The notes: generated by a model from the sequence alone, not told the origin. 64,000 bases of DNA from Mycolicibacterium sp. CH28 (GCF_004745805.1 NZ_SRLQ01000019.1:3064-67063); one strand, 5' to 3'. Positions 33,596 through 43,154 are shown, counted from the stretch's first letter. Numbers and translations: made by a program.

Positions 33596-36500
33596 TCAGG
33601 CGACGGCCACGTCGACGAGAACGAGCGGGCTGCCGATCGCAGTGGCGTGGCGCAGCCCCCGGCCGCCTCGCCCGTCTTCGAGCAGCGTCAGGCCCGCCGC
33701 GGAGATCACCAACAGGCTGCTCGCCGTGCGGCTTCCGGCGGTCGCTCCGACGAGCGAACTGACCCGTTCAGCCAGCAGGGCCGCTCCCGACGCCATGCCG
33801 ATGGCCAGTGCGGCCCCAACGCCGATCACCTGACCGACAAAGAAGCTGACCGGATTGTCACCGAGCAGCGACCCGATGCCCTGGCCAACGGCCATGCCGA
33901 AGGCAGTCTGCAGTTGTGGGCTGTGGACGACGGCCTGCACAACCGTGCTCGCCAGCTCGTCGGTCGGCGTGCCGTTGATGATGTCGAGGGTGATATTGCT
34001 GATCAGCTCCTGGGCTGCCGGGTTGGCCAGCAAGGAGTCGACCGCCGCTTTGGCGACCTGACTGGACACCGAGTCCAGCAGGGGGTTGTTCAGAGCCGTC
34101 CCCTTGAGCAGGCTGACCACCAGATCTCCGGCGGCGGCACCGGCTGCCTGTTGCACGGCGGGCAGGTTCAGCACTGCCTTCAACGCACCGGGGGTCACCA
34201 CATCCAGGGCGCTCTTGATGACGGGGTTCCCGGCCAGGGCCGCCAGCGCGGCTTGCACCGCGTCGGCTGCGTTGGTCCCGGCAAGCACGGCGGTCACGAT
34301 CTGCGCAGCCGCCGCGGACAACGTGGTGGCCACCCCCGGCTGATTCAACAATCCGGTCACCAGGGAACCGACGGCCGCGGCGAGGTCAGCGGCCGAACCC
34401 GGGTCAGTGAGGACGCCGACCAGCACCGGACCGTAGGTGGGTCCAAGTAATCCGCTGACATACGCCTGGAACGTGGTGCTGGGCGCCAACTCAGCGACGA
34501 GGGCCGTCACGCCTGCGCTCAGCGCCGAGACCAGGCCGGAGTCGGTCACTACCGAGTACACCGTGGCGCCCGCTGTCGCGGCCAAGGCAGCCAGGAACGC
34601 CGAATTCGACTGCAGCCCTTCCCAAGCCGCCTGCAGTGCGACCGCCGATTCAGTCCCGGCGATGACCGCCGACACAATTTGGCCGGCGGCATCGGACAAT
34701 GCGGAAGCTACCGCGGCTTGGCCCAGGAAGCCCGAGATCACCGAGCTGACCAAGGTGCCGAGCCCGCCGCTGACCGCTGGGTTGGCCATCAGGCCCGTGA
34801 CAGTGTCGCTGAGAGCGCTGGCCAGCACCGCGGCAGCGGGATTGCCCGCCAGCGCATCGGTGACGAAGGTGGCGATCTGCTGGCCGACCGGACCCTGGAG
34901 GCCCGGGTCGGCGATCAAGCCGGAGACCAGGTCCCCGGCGGTGTTCGTCAGCGCGGAAAGCAGACCTGCATCGGTCAGCACCCCGTCCACGATGTCTGAG
35001 ACAGTGTTCAGCACCGCCGCCTGGAAGACCGAGTTGCCCAGCGTCAACCCGCGGAGTGCATCCCGCAGCGCGAGGGTCGGATCCGTTCCGGCCAGAATCT
35101 GGGTCGTGATCTGGCCGGCAGCCGAGGCCAACGCGGCCGGTAGTCCCGGCTGCCCGAGAAAGACCGGCAGCACCGAACCGACAATGGTGCCCACGCCGTC
35201 AGCAAAGGCGGGAACGGCCATCAGGCCCTGCACCGCATCACTGAGGATCGCCGCCAGACCCGTTGTGGCCGGGTTGTTTCCGAGGGCCGATGTCACTGCG
35301 CTGGTGACCTGCTGGCCCACCGACGCTTGAACCTGCGGATCGCCGATCAATCCTGACAGTACGTCGCCAACGGTGGTGCCCAACGCCGACACCAGGTCCG
35401 TGTTGCCCAGCACCGTCTGCACGAAATCGACGACGGCGACGCCCACCTCGGACTGGAACGTGGAGTCGGCAGCCAGGGCCTGCAGAGCGCTCTGCAGCTT
35501 CGCGTTTGATCCCCCAGCCTCCGCCACCGCCGTGGCGAGCTGACCCGCGACCTTGGCCAGGTTTGCAGACAGCCCCGGCAAGGTCAGGAAGTCGGTCACT
35601 ACCGCGCCCACACCACCGCTGAAGGACGGGTTGGCCAACAGGCCCACCACGGCGTTACCCAGCATCGTCGCCACGCCGGCGGTCACCGGGTTGTTGCCCA
35701 GTGCGGAGGTCACCAGCCCGGCGACGTCATTGCCGATCGCCGTCTGCGCTCCGGCATTGGCCGCCACGTCGGCGATGAGACTGGTGATCGCAGTACCCAG
35801 AGCATTGGGGAATGCGGCATTGTCGGTGGTCAGCAGCGCGTTGATCACAGCGGTGACGGTGGTCCCGACAGCGGGACCGATATTGAAGTCGTTCGGCAAC
35901 AGCTCACCGTCCAACTTCGTGAGCATGTCGTTGATGACGCTTGTGGCGATGAAGCCACTGACGCCGTCCTGGCCCAGCAAGGTGGTGATGGCGGTGCCCG
36001 CGGCATCGGCCAGGGTGCTCTCGGCTGACGCCAGGAATGTGCTGACGACGCCGGAAACCTTGCCCGCCAACGCACCAAGCTCTGGGCTGCCGGTGGGCAA
36101 TAGCGCACCCGCTACTGCGCCGCCGATCAAGTCCTCGAGCAAGGTGGGGCTGACCGCCGTAGTGGCCCAGGACGGCGACGTGGTAGCACCAGTCAATATG
36201 CCCAGTGCGGCTTCGAGGTTACCGGCAAGCACTGTCTGCACGTCAGAGGTGCCGAGGAAGGTCGCGATGGCCTCTTCGACGGGAGCGCCGAGCCAACTGG
36301 TCAAAATGTCATGCCAGTTGAGATCCGAATCCCATGCGTCCTTGAGGAAGTCGTAGATGGACTCCAGGTTGACGGGGAACGGGATAGCCACCAGGACAGG
36401 GATGAGCGCGTTACTGATGTCGCCGTTGGTGAAAGTCTGCTGCACCCAATACGCCGCGGCGACACCGATAGCATTCTGCAGCTCAGCGGCAAGCTTCGAA

Positions 36501-38056
36501 ATCGACGGCAGGCCTGCGACTTTCTCTTCGACGTACTGCAAGAAATAGTCGGTGTTGGCCAAACCGCTGACCACTCCCGCCAACGGCCCAAGGCTGCCCA
36601 GGCCGAGGTCGCTGAGGATGATCGTGTCGATGATCGTGAACACCGAATTGCCGATCAAATCGGCGACCTGCCCCGCGGAAGTGCCGAGGATATCGGTGAT
36701 CACCTTTGAGATTCCGTCGGCGATGGGTTCTTCGACCTCGTTCAGCAGGAGCTGGATGGCGTCGGCCAGGCAGCTGTCGACGCCGTCGCAGAAACTGATC
36801 GCATCCGCCGGGGGCACGGCGGTGAGCACATTCGCACCGGCGATCAGACCACCTCGGCCCGGCGTACCGGGCAGTCCGCTGGCGCCGCCGACTGCACTGG
36901 CCGAGCCGGCTTTGCCGGCGCTTCCGCCGATTCCGACCAGGAAGCCACCGCGACCGCCGGCCCCACCCGCACCGCCGATGGTTACGCCGGTACCGCCGTC
37001 GCCACCAGCGCCGCCGTTGCCGACGAGCAACCCGCCGTTGCCACCGTTGCCACCGCGACCACCCTCGGCGGTGACCACAGTGTCCGCGCCCGCGCCACCG
37101 GCCCCGCCATTGCCCGCAAGCAGGCCGCCGTTGCCACCGCTGCCGCCGGCACCGTTGTTGATCGATGTGACACCCTGCCCACCGGCGCCGCCGTCGCCGT
37201 ACAGGCCGGCCGAGCCGCCGTTGCCACCGTTGAATCCGTTGCCGCCGTTGCCCATTAGGATGCCTGCGTTACCGCCGTTGCAGGCGCCACTGGTGCACGC
37301 ACCCCCGTAGCTGGTGTAGCTGTAGCCATTGCCGACCAAGACTCCGGCGTTGGGATGGTCGGCGGTGCCGTCGCCGACGAAGATGCGGATGAAGTCGGCG
37401 ATCGGGTTGACCAGCTTGGCCGGCTCACCGCTGGTCACCGCGGCGGTCGGGGCCGACGTGGTCGTGCCGCCGAACAGTTCGCGGCGTACGGCCAGCCCAA
37501 CCCACGCCAACTGCTCGGCGATGGGCGCGAAGGGATCATTGCCACCACCGAGCCAATTCAGCGGGGAACCGCTGGCCGCCGTCAGCGCCCCGCGCGGTGT
37601 GGCGGCCGTCAGTGCCGGCGGCGCGGCGGTGATCGCGGGAGCCTCAGGCGACGCGACTTGGCCGGGGGCCGCCGGTGTGGTCTCCGCTGGAGCGGTGCCC
37701 ACGCTCGTGCCGTCCGGGGCGGCGCTCGCCGTCGCTGGCTTGCGGATCTGGCTGGCGCTGCCCGGCTTCGCCGCACCACGGTTGGTGCGCCCCGCTGCGG
37801 CCGGATTCGAGGGGCTGCCGGCGGTACGCCGCGCGGAGCTGCCGCGTGCTCCCCGCCCTGAGGGGGCCGAGTCCGTCGACCCCGCGGCGGCCGTCGTCTT
37901 CCCGGAGTTCCCTGCGCCGGTGTCGGCAACCGCGATCGCCGGCCAAGCCACGATGGCTCCGCCCACCCCGAGGGCCACGGCCAGCGCCCCGACCCTGCCG
38001 ACATAACGGTTCGGACCACCGACGTCCGCACGCAACCGACTCTGCCCAAGCCCCAT
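33596..38056 (-). CDS. Large exported PGRS-type repeat protein
   Basis: The 1486-residue protein starts at the ATG of MGLGQSRLRADVGG, with a GGTGGGGGC ribosome site. Parts: signal helix (YVGRVGALAVALGVGGAIVAW), Ala/Pro linker, FAPIAEQLAWVGLAVRRELF, PGRS-type Gly-Gly-Asn/Ala domain (about 228-405), and about 1,000 residues of Ala-rich helical repeats. The repeats include LASALSDTVTGLMANPAVSG and related units. It ends in VGQGIGSLLGDNPVSFFVGQ and a hydrophobic helix. It has no PE domain, and is exported through a signal peptide. It is paralogous over most of its length to the 31204 gene. Role unknown. Confidence 0.8.
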   Translation of the reverse strand: MGLGQSRLRADVGGPNRYVGRVGALAVALGVGGAIVAWPAIAVADTGAGNSGKTTAAAGSTDSAPSGRGARGSSARRTAGSPSNPAAAGRTNRGAAKPGSASQIRKPATASAAPDGTSVGTAPAETTPAAPGQVASPEAPAITAAPPALTAATPRGALTAASGSPLNWLGGGNDPFAPIAEQLAWVGLAVRRELFGGTTTSAPTAAVTSGEPAKLVNPIADFIRIFVGDGTADHPNAGVLVGNGYSYTSYGGACTSGACNGGNAGILMGNGGNGFNGGNGGSAGLYGDGGAGGQGVTSINNGAGGSGGNGGLLAGNGGAGGAGADTVVTAEGGRGGNGGNGGLLVGNGGAGGDGGTGVTIGGAGGAGGRGGFLVGIGGSAGKAGSASAVGGASGLPGTPGRGGLIAGANVLTAVPPADAISFCDGVDSCLADAIQLLLNEVEEPIADGISKVITDILGTSAGQVADLIGNSVFTIIDTIILSDLGLGSLGPLAGVVSGLANTDYFLQYVEEKVAGLPSISKLAAELQNAIGVAAAYWVQQTFTNGDISNALIPVLVAIPFPVNLESIYDFLKDAWDSDLNWHDILTSWLGAPVEEAIATFLGTSDVQTVLAGNLEAALGILTGATTSPSWATTAVSPTLLEDLIGGAVAGALLPTGSPELGALAGKVSGVVSTFLASAESTLADAAGTAITTLLGQDGVSGFIATSVINDMLTKLDGELLPNDFNIGPAVGTTVTAVINALLTTDNAAFPNALGTAITSLIADVAANAGAQTAIGNDVAGLVTSALGNNPVTAGVATMLGNAVVGLLANPSFSGGVGAVVTDFLTLPGLSANLAKVAGQLATAVAEAGGSNAKLQSALQALAADSTFQSEVGVAVVDFVQTVLGNTDLVSALGTTVGDVLSGLIGDPQVQASVGQQVTSAVTSALGNNPATTGLAAILSDAVQGLMAVPAFADGVGTIVGSVLPVFLGQPGLPAALASAAGQITTQILAGTDPTLALRDALRGLTLGNSVFQAAVLNTVSDIVDGVLTDAGLLSALTNTAGDLVSGLIADPGLQGPVGQQIATFVTDALAGNPAAAVLASALSDTVTGLMANPAVSGGLGTLVSSVISGFLGQAAVASALSDAAGQIVSAVIAGTESAVALQAAWEGLQSNSAFLAALAATAGATVYSVVTDSGLVSALSAGVTALVAELAPSTTFQAYVSGLLGPTYGPVLVGVLTDPGSAADLAAAVGSLVTGLLNQPGVATTLSAAAAQIVTAVLAGTNAADAVQAALAALAGNPVIKSALDVVTPGALKAVLNLPAVQQAAGAAAGDLVVSLLKGTALNNPLLDSVSSQVAKAAVDSLLANPAAQELISNITLDIINGTPTDELASTVVQAVVHSPQLQTAFGMAVGQGIGSLLGDNPVSFFVGQVIGVGAALAIGMASGAALLAERVSSLVGATAGSRTASSLLVISAAGLTLLEDGRGGRGLRHATAIGSPLVLVDVAVA
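36842..37375 (-). repeat. PGRS-type coding repeat region
   Basis: About 178 codons encode GGAGG/GGNGG triplets (GGNGFNGGNGGSAGLYG, NGGAGGAGADT), as in PE_PGRS proteins. A GGACTSGACNGG cysteine pair precedes it. This domain is absent from the paralogue at 31204. Confidence 0.85.
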
Positions 38057-38092
38057 AGCCCCCACCCCGAGATTGACGCGCAAGACAATTAC

Positions 38093-38119
38093 GAGGGGTA
38101 TAGCACATGCCGATGACTT
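38093..38119 (-). promoter_or_regulatory. Promoter/leader shared with 33 kb gene
   Basis: On the minus strand, GTCATCGGCATGTGCTATAC-CCCT is followed by the same blocks as at 33539 (AATT, CTTGC, CGTCAA, GGGGTGGG) about 41 nt before the 38056 start. This is probably a duplicated promoter. Confidence 0.5.
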
Positions 38120-38291
38120 CGTGCAGATGGTCGGCAAACAAAGAGCGCTTGCTGCAGCACGAGAGGGCCGGTGACACGGGTGGCCGACCATCGCCAGTGC
38201 CGAATACAGCGAAAGCTGATCCGAACACCGTTATTTGCCATGCACCCTGATATTTTCTCAGGAAACATGCACCTGAGCGAATGGGAGCGGC

Positions 38292-39131
38292 ATGGCCCAA
38301 GCAGCTGGCACGAAAATACGGATTTTGACTGCCAGCAACGGGCTGCGCAATGTTTGCACAGCGGGCGTCGCAGCTATCCTTGTGGCGGCGAGTTGGGGAG
38401 CCACACCGCCAAGCGAGGTGGCACGGCCGCATGTCGGTCAGGTGCTGTACCTGGAGGCCACACTTGCAGCATCGGTGGTATCGACGATCGATTCTCATTC
38501 CGAACCTGCTAGATCGAATTCGCTTGGGGCAGAGACAATCCCGACTGCGAGCGACGCAGTGATATCTGATCCTGCACGAACCTTCGTCCAAGGGTTGGCG
38601 TTCGCCGGAGGTGCAGCGCTCTTGACCCCGATCTGGTACATCGGCTTTCCCGTAACGATTCCGCTCACCGCAGCGTTCGTGTTTGTCCTCCTGAGTCCGC
38701 TCGTGGCCGCCGAGGGCGGAACAGTCGGCCTCGGCCTCGCCGGTGTCGCCGTGGCGTTTGGGGTGGTCGGTTACGCACTCTTGCCGCCAGCAGCGATCCT
38801 CGGGGGCCTTGCACTGGCGGGGCAGGCATTGTCGCAAGCCCGCTCCCAGACCGCGACCGCGACCGCGACCGCGACCGCGACGAACCCCAACGCGAAAAGA
38901 GTCGCCAGTGCCACCCGCTCCCGCACGACCCCAACCTCCACGGGCCATTCTGCTCGCGATGTGGCGGGGCCCGACCACCAATCCTTGGCTAGCGCGCGTA
39001 GTCGCGTCCAACCGGCCGCCGCCGTTCCCTCGAAGCGGTCCAACTCCCCGACGGCCGTTCCATCATCGAAGAAGTCGACCGCCGGAGGACCGGCTAAGCG
39101 AGCAGTCGGCAGCAGCGGGAGAGATCGCTAG
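38292..39131 (+). CDS. Membrane protein with cationic tail, paralogue of 1569
   Basis: The 279-residue protein has a GGGAG ribosome site. A signal anchor (AGVAAILVAASWGA) is followed by a hydrophobic core containing AALLTPIWYIGFPVTIPLTAA (aligned with VALTPVWYAAFPITLPGS at 1569) and a further GLAGVAVAFGVVGYALL helix. The tail is low-complexity and basic. A (TA)n run from hexamer repeats at 38850-38879 begins the tail. No known domain. Confidence 0.65.
   Translation: MAQAAGTKIRILTASNGLRNVCTAGVAAILVAASWGATPPSEVARPHVGQVLYLEATLAASVVSTIDSHSEPARSNSLGAETIPTASDAVISDPARTFVQGLAFAGGAALLTPIWYIGFPVTIPLTAAFVFVLLSPLVAAEGGTVGLGLAGVAVAFGVVGYALLPPAAILGGLALAGQALSQARSQTATATATATATNPNAKRVASATRSRTTPTSTGHSARDVAGPDHQSLASARSRVQPAAAVPSKRSNSPTAVPSSKKSTAGGPAKRAVGSSGRDR
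38850..38879 (+). repeat. accgcg hexamer repeat in coding sequence
   Basis: Five perfect copies of a 6-bp unit encode alternating Thr-Ala in the tail of the 38292 product. Copy number is likely to vary by slippage without breaking the frame. Confidence 0.8.
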
Positions 39132-39142
39132 CCCCGAAACAA

Positions 39143-39172
39143 GATCAGGCCCGGTAAAAACCGGGCCTGATC
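39143..39172 (-). terminator. Terminator after tRNA-Tyr
   Basis: A perfect 12-bp stem GATCAGGCCCGG/CCGGGCCTGATC with a TAAAAA loop is followed on the minus strand by TTGTTT. It lies just beyond the tRNA 3' end and could also stop the convergent 38292 transcript. Confidence 0.85.
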
Positions 39173-39176
39173 AGTG

Positions 39177-39259
39177 TGGCAGGTACAAGATTCGAACTTG
39201 TGTAGGCTTTCGCCGACGGATTTACAGTCCGCTCCCATTGGCCGCTCGGGCAACCTGCC
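39177..39259 (-). tRNA. tRNA-Tyr (anticodon GTA)
   Basis: The 83-nt molecule has an acceptor stem GGCAGGT/ACCTGCC, an anticodon loop CTGTAAA (GUA), a long variable arm (GGCGAAAGCC) and a TTCGAAT T-loop. The long variable arm fits bacterial class II tRNA-Tyr. Confidence 0.95.
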
Positions 39260-39366
39260 GGGTTCGCATCGCGCCGGGATTCCGGTTTGGTGCGAGTAGC
39301 AGGGTACAACGAGGATGTACCCCGAACACAAACCGGCCGATCACACCCCGAGGAGGCACGAGCCCA

Positions 39367-39858
39367 ATGGCGGATTCATCGTTCGACATCGTGAGCAAGG
39401 TCGACCGCCAGGAGGTCGACAACGCGTTGAATCAGGCGGCCAAGGAATTGAGCACCCGATTCGACTTCCGCGGCACCGACACCACCGTCGCCTGGAAGGG
39501 CGACGAGGTCATCGAAATCGTCAGCTCCACCGAGGAGCGCGCCAAGGCCGCCGTCGACGTCTTCCAGGAGAAACTGGTCCGCCGCGACATCTCCATGAAG
39601 GCCTTCGACGCCGGAGAACCGCAGGCCAGCGGCAAAACCTACCGGGTGTCGGGCACCCTGAAGCAGGGCATCGACCAAGAGCACGCCAAGAAGATCAACA
39701 AGCTGATCCGCGACGAAGGCCCCAAGGGGGTCAAGTCGCAGGTTCAGGGCGAGGAGATCCGGGTGAGCTCCAAGAAGCGGGACGACCTGCAGGCCGTCAT
39801 CGCTCTGCTCAAGGGCGCCGACTTGGACGTTGCCCTGCAATTCGTCAACTACCGGTAA
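39367..39858 (+). CDS. YajQ family cyclic-di-GMP-binding protein
   Basis: The 163-residue protein reads SSFDIVSKVDRQEVDNALNQ and has two RNP-like alpha/beta halves. The family binds cyclic di-GMP in some bacteria and nucleic acid or nucleotides in others. It corresponds in position to M. tuberculosis Rv0566c. The ATG is preceded by GAGGAGGCACGAGCCCA. It opens the conserved menaquinone-flanking block. Confidence 0.92.
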   Translation: MADSSFDIVSKVDRQEVDNALNQAAKELSTRFDFRGTDTTVAWKGDEVIEIVSSTEERAKAAVDVFQEKLVRRDISMKAFDAGEPQASGKTYRVSGTLKQGIDQEHAKKINKLIRDEGPKGVKSQVQGEEIRVSSKKRDDLQAVIALLKGADLDVALQFVNYR

Positions 39859-39950
39859 CCCCCTGCCGATAGCCGAAAGCTCCTCGCTCCGCCAACCGGT
39901 CAGTGCCTAATGTGGTGATCGACACCACACCGCCGAAGCGAGGGACCGCG

Positions 39951-41465
39951 ATGACCGCCACCCCGGAGACCGCCCCCGTGCCCGCCGAGCAGGATGGCGG
40001 GTCCTATGACGTCGTGATCATCGGCGCCGGCATCTCCGGGATCGGCGCGGCCTACCGCATCCACGAGCGCAACCCGCGGGCCCGCTACGCCATCCTGGAG
40101 CGCCGCGACCGCATCGGCGGCACCTGGGACCTGTTCCGCTATCCCGGCGTGCGCTCGGACTCGAGCATCTTCTCTTTGTCCTGGCCTTGGGAGCCGTGGA
40201 CCCGCAAGGAGGGGGTCGCCGACGGTGACCACATCCGCGAGTACATGGAAGACACCGCCCGCAAGCACGGCATCTTCGGCAACATCCACTTCCACACTCA
40301 CGTGCTCTCCGCCGACTGGGACTCGGCCACCGACACCTGGACCGTGCACGTCACCGAGAACGGCATCGCCAAGTCGTACCGCGGCAGATTCGTGTTCTTC
40401 GGCTCCGGCTACTACAACTACGACGAGGCCTACACCCCGGAATTCCCCGGCCTCGACACCTTCCAGGGCACCGTGGTGCACCCGCAGTTCTGGCCGGCGG
40501 ATCTGGACTACACCGGCAAGAAGATGGTGGTCATCGGCAGCGGCGCCACCGCGATCTCACTGATCCCCGCCCTGGCCCAGAAAGCGGCCAAGGTGACCAT
40601 GCTGCAACGCTCCCCTACCTATCTGCTGGCCGGATCCCGAGTCAACCCGCTCATCGAAGCGGTTCGGAAAGTCCTGCCCCGCAGGATTTCTCACGCGTTC
40701 GCGCGCTACTTCGCGGTCGCGTTCGAAAGCCTGGTCTGGTTCCTGGCCCGCACCACTCCGGGTCTGGCCAAGCGATTGATCCGGGCGCAAAACGCCAGCC
40801 GACTGCCTGCCGGCTACCCGGTGGACCTGCACTTCAAGCCGCATTACAACCCGTGGGATCAGCGACTGTGCCTGGTCGCCGACGGCGACATGTTCGACGC
40901 CATCAAAGCCGGCCGCGCCGAGGTGGTCACCGACAATATCGACCACTTCGACGAGACCGGCATCACACTGAAATCCGGCCAGCACCTCGAGGCCGACATC
41001 ATCGTCACTGCCACCGGCCTGCAGCTGCAGGCCCTCGGCGGTGTCCGAATCATGTTGGACGGCAACGAAATCAAGGTGCAGGACCGGTTTTCCTACAAGG
41101 CCCACATGCTCGAAGACGTGCCGAACCTGATCTGGTGTATCGGCTACACCAACGCGTCGTGGACACTGCGCGCCGACATGACCGCCCGCTCGGCGGCCAA
41201 GCTCATCGAATACATGGACACCCACGGCTACACCCATGCCTTGCCGCATCTGGGCGGTGAGCCGATCACAGAGAAGCCGACCTGGGACCTCCAGGCCGGC
41301 TACGTACTGCGCAACCTGCACGCTTTACCCAAGTCGGGCACCAAGCGTCCGTGGGTGGTTCGGCAGAACTACCTTGCCGACGCCGTCGATCACAACTTCA
41401 TCGACAGGGTCGACGAGGACATGACCTTCGGCCGGCTGGCTTCGCCGGCACGGGTGGTGGGCTGA
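39951..41465 (+). CDS. Flavin monooxygenase, Baeyer-Villiger/EthA type
   Basis: The 504-residue enzyme has an FAD Rossmann motif (VVIIGAGISGIGAA), the Baeyer-Villiger fingerprint FQGTVVHPQFWP (171-182), an NADPH motif (MVVIGSGATAISL), and a HYNPWDQRLC segment as in EthA. It oxidises ketones or thioamides with O2 and NADPH. It corresponds in position to M. tuberculosis Rv0565c, and the fold is close to EthA. The GAGGGA site supports the ATG chosen. Confidence 0.9.
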   Translation: MTATPETAPVPAEQDGGSYDVVIIGAGISGIGAAYRIHERNPRARYAILERRDRIGGTWDLFRYPGVRSDSSIFSLSWPWEPWTRKEGVADGDHIREYMEDTARKHGIFGNIHFHTHVLSADWDSATDTWTVHVTENGIAKSYRGRFVFFGSGYYNYDEAYTPEFPGLDTFQGTVVHPQFWPADLDYTGKKMVVIGSGATAISLIPALAQKAAKVTMLQRSPTYLLAGSRVNPLIEAVRKVLPRRISHAFARYFAVAFESLVWFLARTTPGLAKRLIRAQNASRLPAGYPVDLHFKPHYNPWDQRLCLVADGDMFDAIKAGRAEVVTDNIDHFDETGITLKSGQHLEADIIVTATGLQLQALGGVRIMLDGNEIKVQDRFSYKAHMLEDVPNLIWCIGYTNASWTLRADMTARSAAKLIEYMDTHGYTHALPHLGGEPITEKPTWDLQAGYVLRNLHALPKSGTKRPWVVRQNYLADAVDHNFIDRVDEDMTFGRLASPARVVG

Positions 41466-41612
41466 CACGTAGACCTGTTTCGATCAGCCGGCGGTTGAGC
41501 GCGAATGCACCGCTCGCAAAGAAATGCGGTCAACCCCGGGTCGATGGGCCATACTCAACTCCGCTATACGACAATGACTCAAAGCTGCTCATGGACTGAT
41601 GGGGGAAGAATC

Positions 41613-43154
41613 GTGACAAGCTCCGCAAAGACTCGTTCCGCGCTTGCCGGCATGGTTGTGGCCGGTGCCGCGGCGACCGGTGTGTTCGCTTGCGCGGCGT
41701 TGGGCTCGGCTCCCGCCGCCAACGCCAGCTGCGCATCATTCTTCGGTCTGGGCAACAGCGCCTCCTGCAGCTCCACACCGTTGAGCGTCGCCATCGCGAT
41801 CGGTAACGGTGCTACCGCTCACGCCAGCGGGTTGTTCGGCGCGGCCTTTGCCACCGGCACCAACGCCAGCGCCACCACCGGAGACGCGTTCACCCTCGCA
41901 ACGGCGCTCGGCGACGGATCTTCTGCCACCGCCAACGGCCTGTTCGGCATCGCCACCCAGCTCGGACCCAATGGTTCTGCCACCACCCAGGGCACGGGCT
42001 CGCTGCTCAATGCCGGATTCAACATCGCGCTGAACGTCACCCCGTTCGCGCCCGGGCCGAACAGCAGCTCGGTCACGGCCGGCGGCACCGGCGGCGGCGG
42101 GAACATCGCCCTCAACCTGTTCGGCACCGGGACGTCCGGGAACGCGGGCAGCATGCGAGTTGTCGCCAACGGACTGTTCGACATCGCCACCAACGTCGGC
42201 GGCAGCAACAACATCGTCGAGTCCGGGTCCACGTCAGCGGGGTCGGTCCTCAACCTGGCCACCAATCTGTTCGGCAGGAACACCGCCGTCACGGCCCAGG
42301 GTGGTATCTGGAACTGGGCCACCAACATCCTCGGCAACTTCAACACGGTCTCGACCAACGGAAGTCTGGTCAACACCGCCAGCAACATCCTGGGCAGTAA
42401 CAACACCGTGGTGACCGCGGGTGGCTATCTGAACTTCGTGCGCAACATCTTCGGTGACGGGAACACCGTCGGGATCACGGGTGGCTACCAGAATGCGGCA
42501 CGAAATCTGTTCGGCAGCAACAATTCAGTCGGAATCGTGGGTGGATACGGAAACACCGCGCAGAACTGGTTCGGCACCGCCAACGTCGTGGGAATCACCT
42601 CCGGCTACTACAACAGCGCCAGTAACCTGCTGGGCGGCACCGGTAACCACCTCATTTCCGACGGCGGGTATGTGAACTCCGTGCGCAACATCATCGGCAG
42701 CAACAACACGTTGACCGTCGGCGGCTTCGGCAGCAACTGGAACACCGCCGACAACCTGTTGAGCAGCGACAACAACCTGACCGCAGGCGGAGTCGGCAGC
42801 AACCTGAACGCCGCGCTGAACGCCGGCGGAGGTGGCAATACCATCAAGTCCGGCGAAGCCGGCGGCAATCTCAACCTCGGCTTCAACATCCTCGGCAGCA
42901 CCAACAACGTCACTGCAGGACCGGGGCCGCTGACGCTGGCCGGAACCGTGTTGGCCAACGGTCAAACCGTCACCAAGACCAACCCGGGTATCGCGATCAA
43001 CAACTTCCGCGCAGGCGGGGCAGCCGCGACCAACGCGCCGAGCAGCCCCGCTTCCGCGGTGAAGGCCAGCGCCAGCGGAACCAAGGCCGGTAGCAGCGCC
43101 AAGACAACCGCCAAGAAGGCCGGAACCGCCGGCAGCAACAGGCCCAAGAACTAG
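41613..43154 (+). CDS. Exported Asn/Gly repeat protein
   Basis: The 513-residue protein has a GTG start with GGGGGAA and a signal peptide ending near ANASCASF. About 400 residues are degenerate repeats of about 20-25 residues of the type NILGSNNTVVTAGGYLNFVR, with conserved Asn-Gly-Gly spacing like a beta-helix. The C-terminal tail is basic (KTTAKKAGTAGSNRPKN), like the 1569 product. It resembles MPTR-type repeats in feel but has no PPE domain. It has no counterpart I know in the M. tuberculosis order here. Confidence 0.75.
   Translation: MTSSAKTRSALAGMVVAGAAATGVFACAALGSAPAANASCASFFGLGNSASCSSTPLSVAIAIGNGATAHASGLFGAAFATGTNASATTGDAFTLATALGDGSSATANGLFGIATQLGPNGSATTQGTGSLLNAGFNIALNVTPFAPGPNSSSVTAGGTGGGGNIALNLFGTGTSGNAGSMRVVANGLFDIATNVGGSNNIVESGSTSAGSVLNLATNLFGRNTAVTAQGGIWNWATNILGNFNTVSTNGSLVNTASNILGSNNTVVTAGGYLNFVRNIFGDGNTVGITGGYQNAARNLFGSNNSVGIVGGYGNTAQNWFGTANVVGITSGYYNSASNLLGGTGNHLISDGGYVNSVRNIIGSNNTLTVGGFGSNWNTADNLLSSDNNLTAGGVGSNLNAALNAGGGGNTIKSGEAGGNLNLGFNILGSTNNVTAGPGPLTLAGTVLANGQTVTKTNPGIAINNFRAGGAAATNAPSSPASAVKASASGTKAGSSAKTTAKKAGTAGSNRPKN

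Noticed and set aside
41613..43154. PPE-MPTR protein
   Set aside because: No PPE domain at the N-terminus; instead it has a signal peptide.
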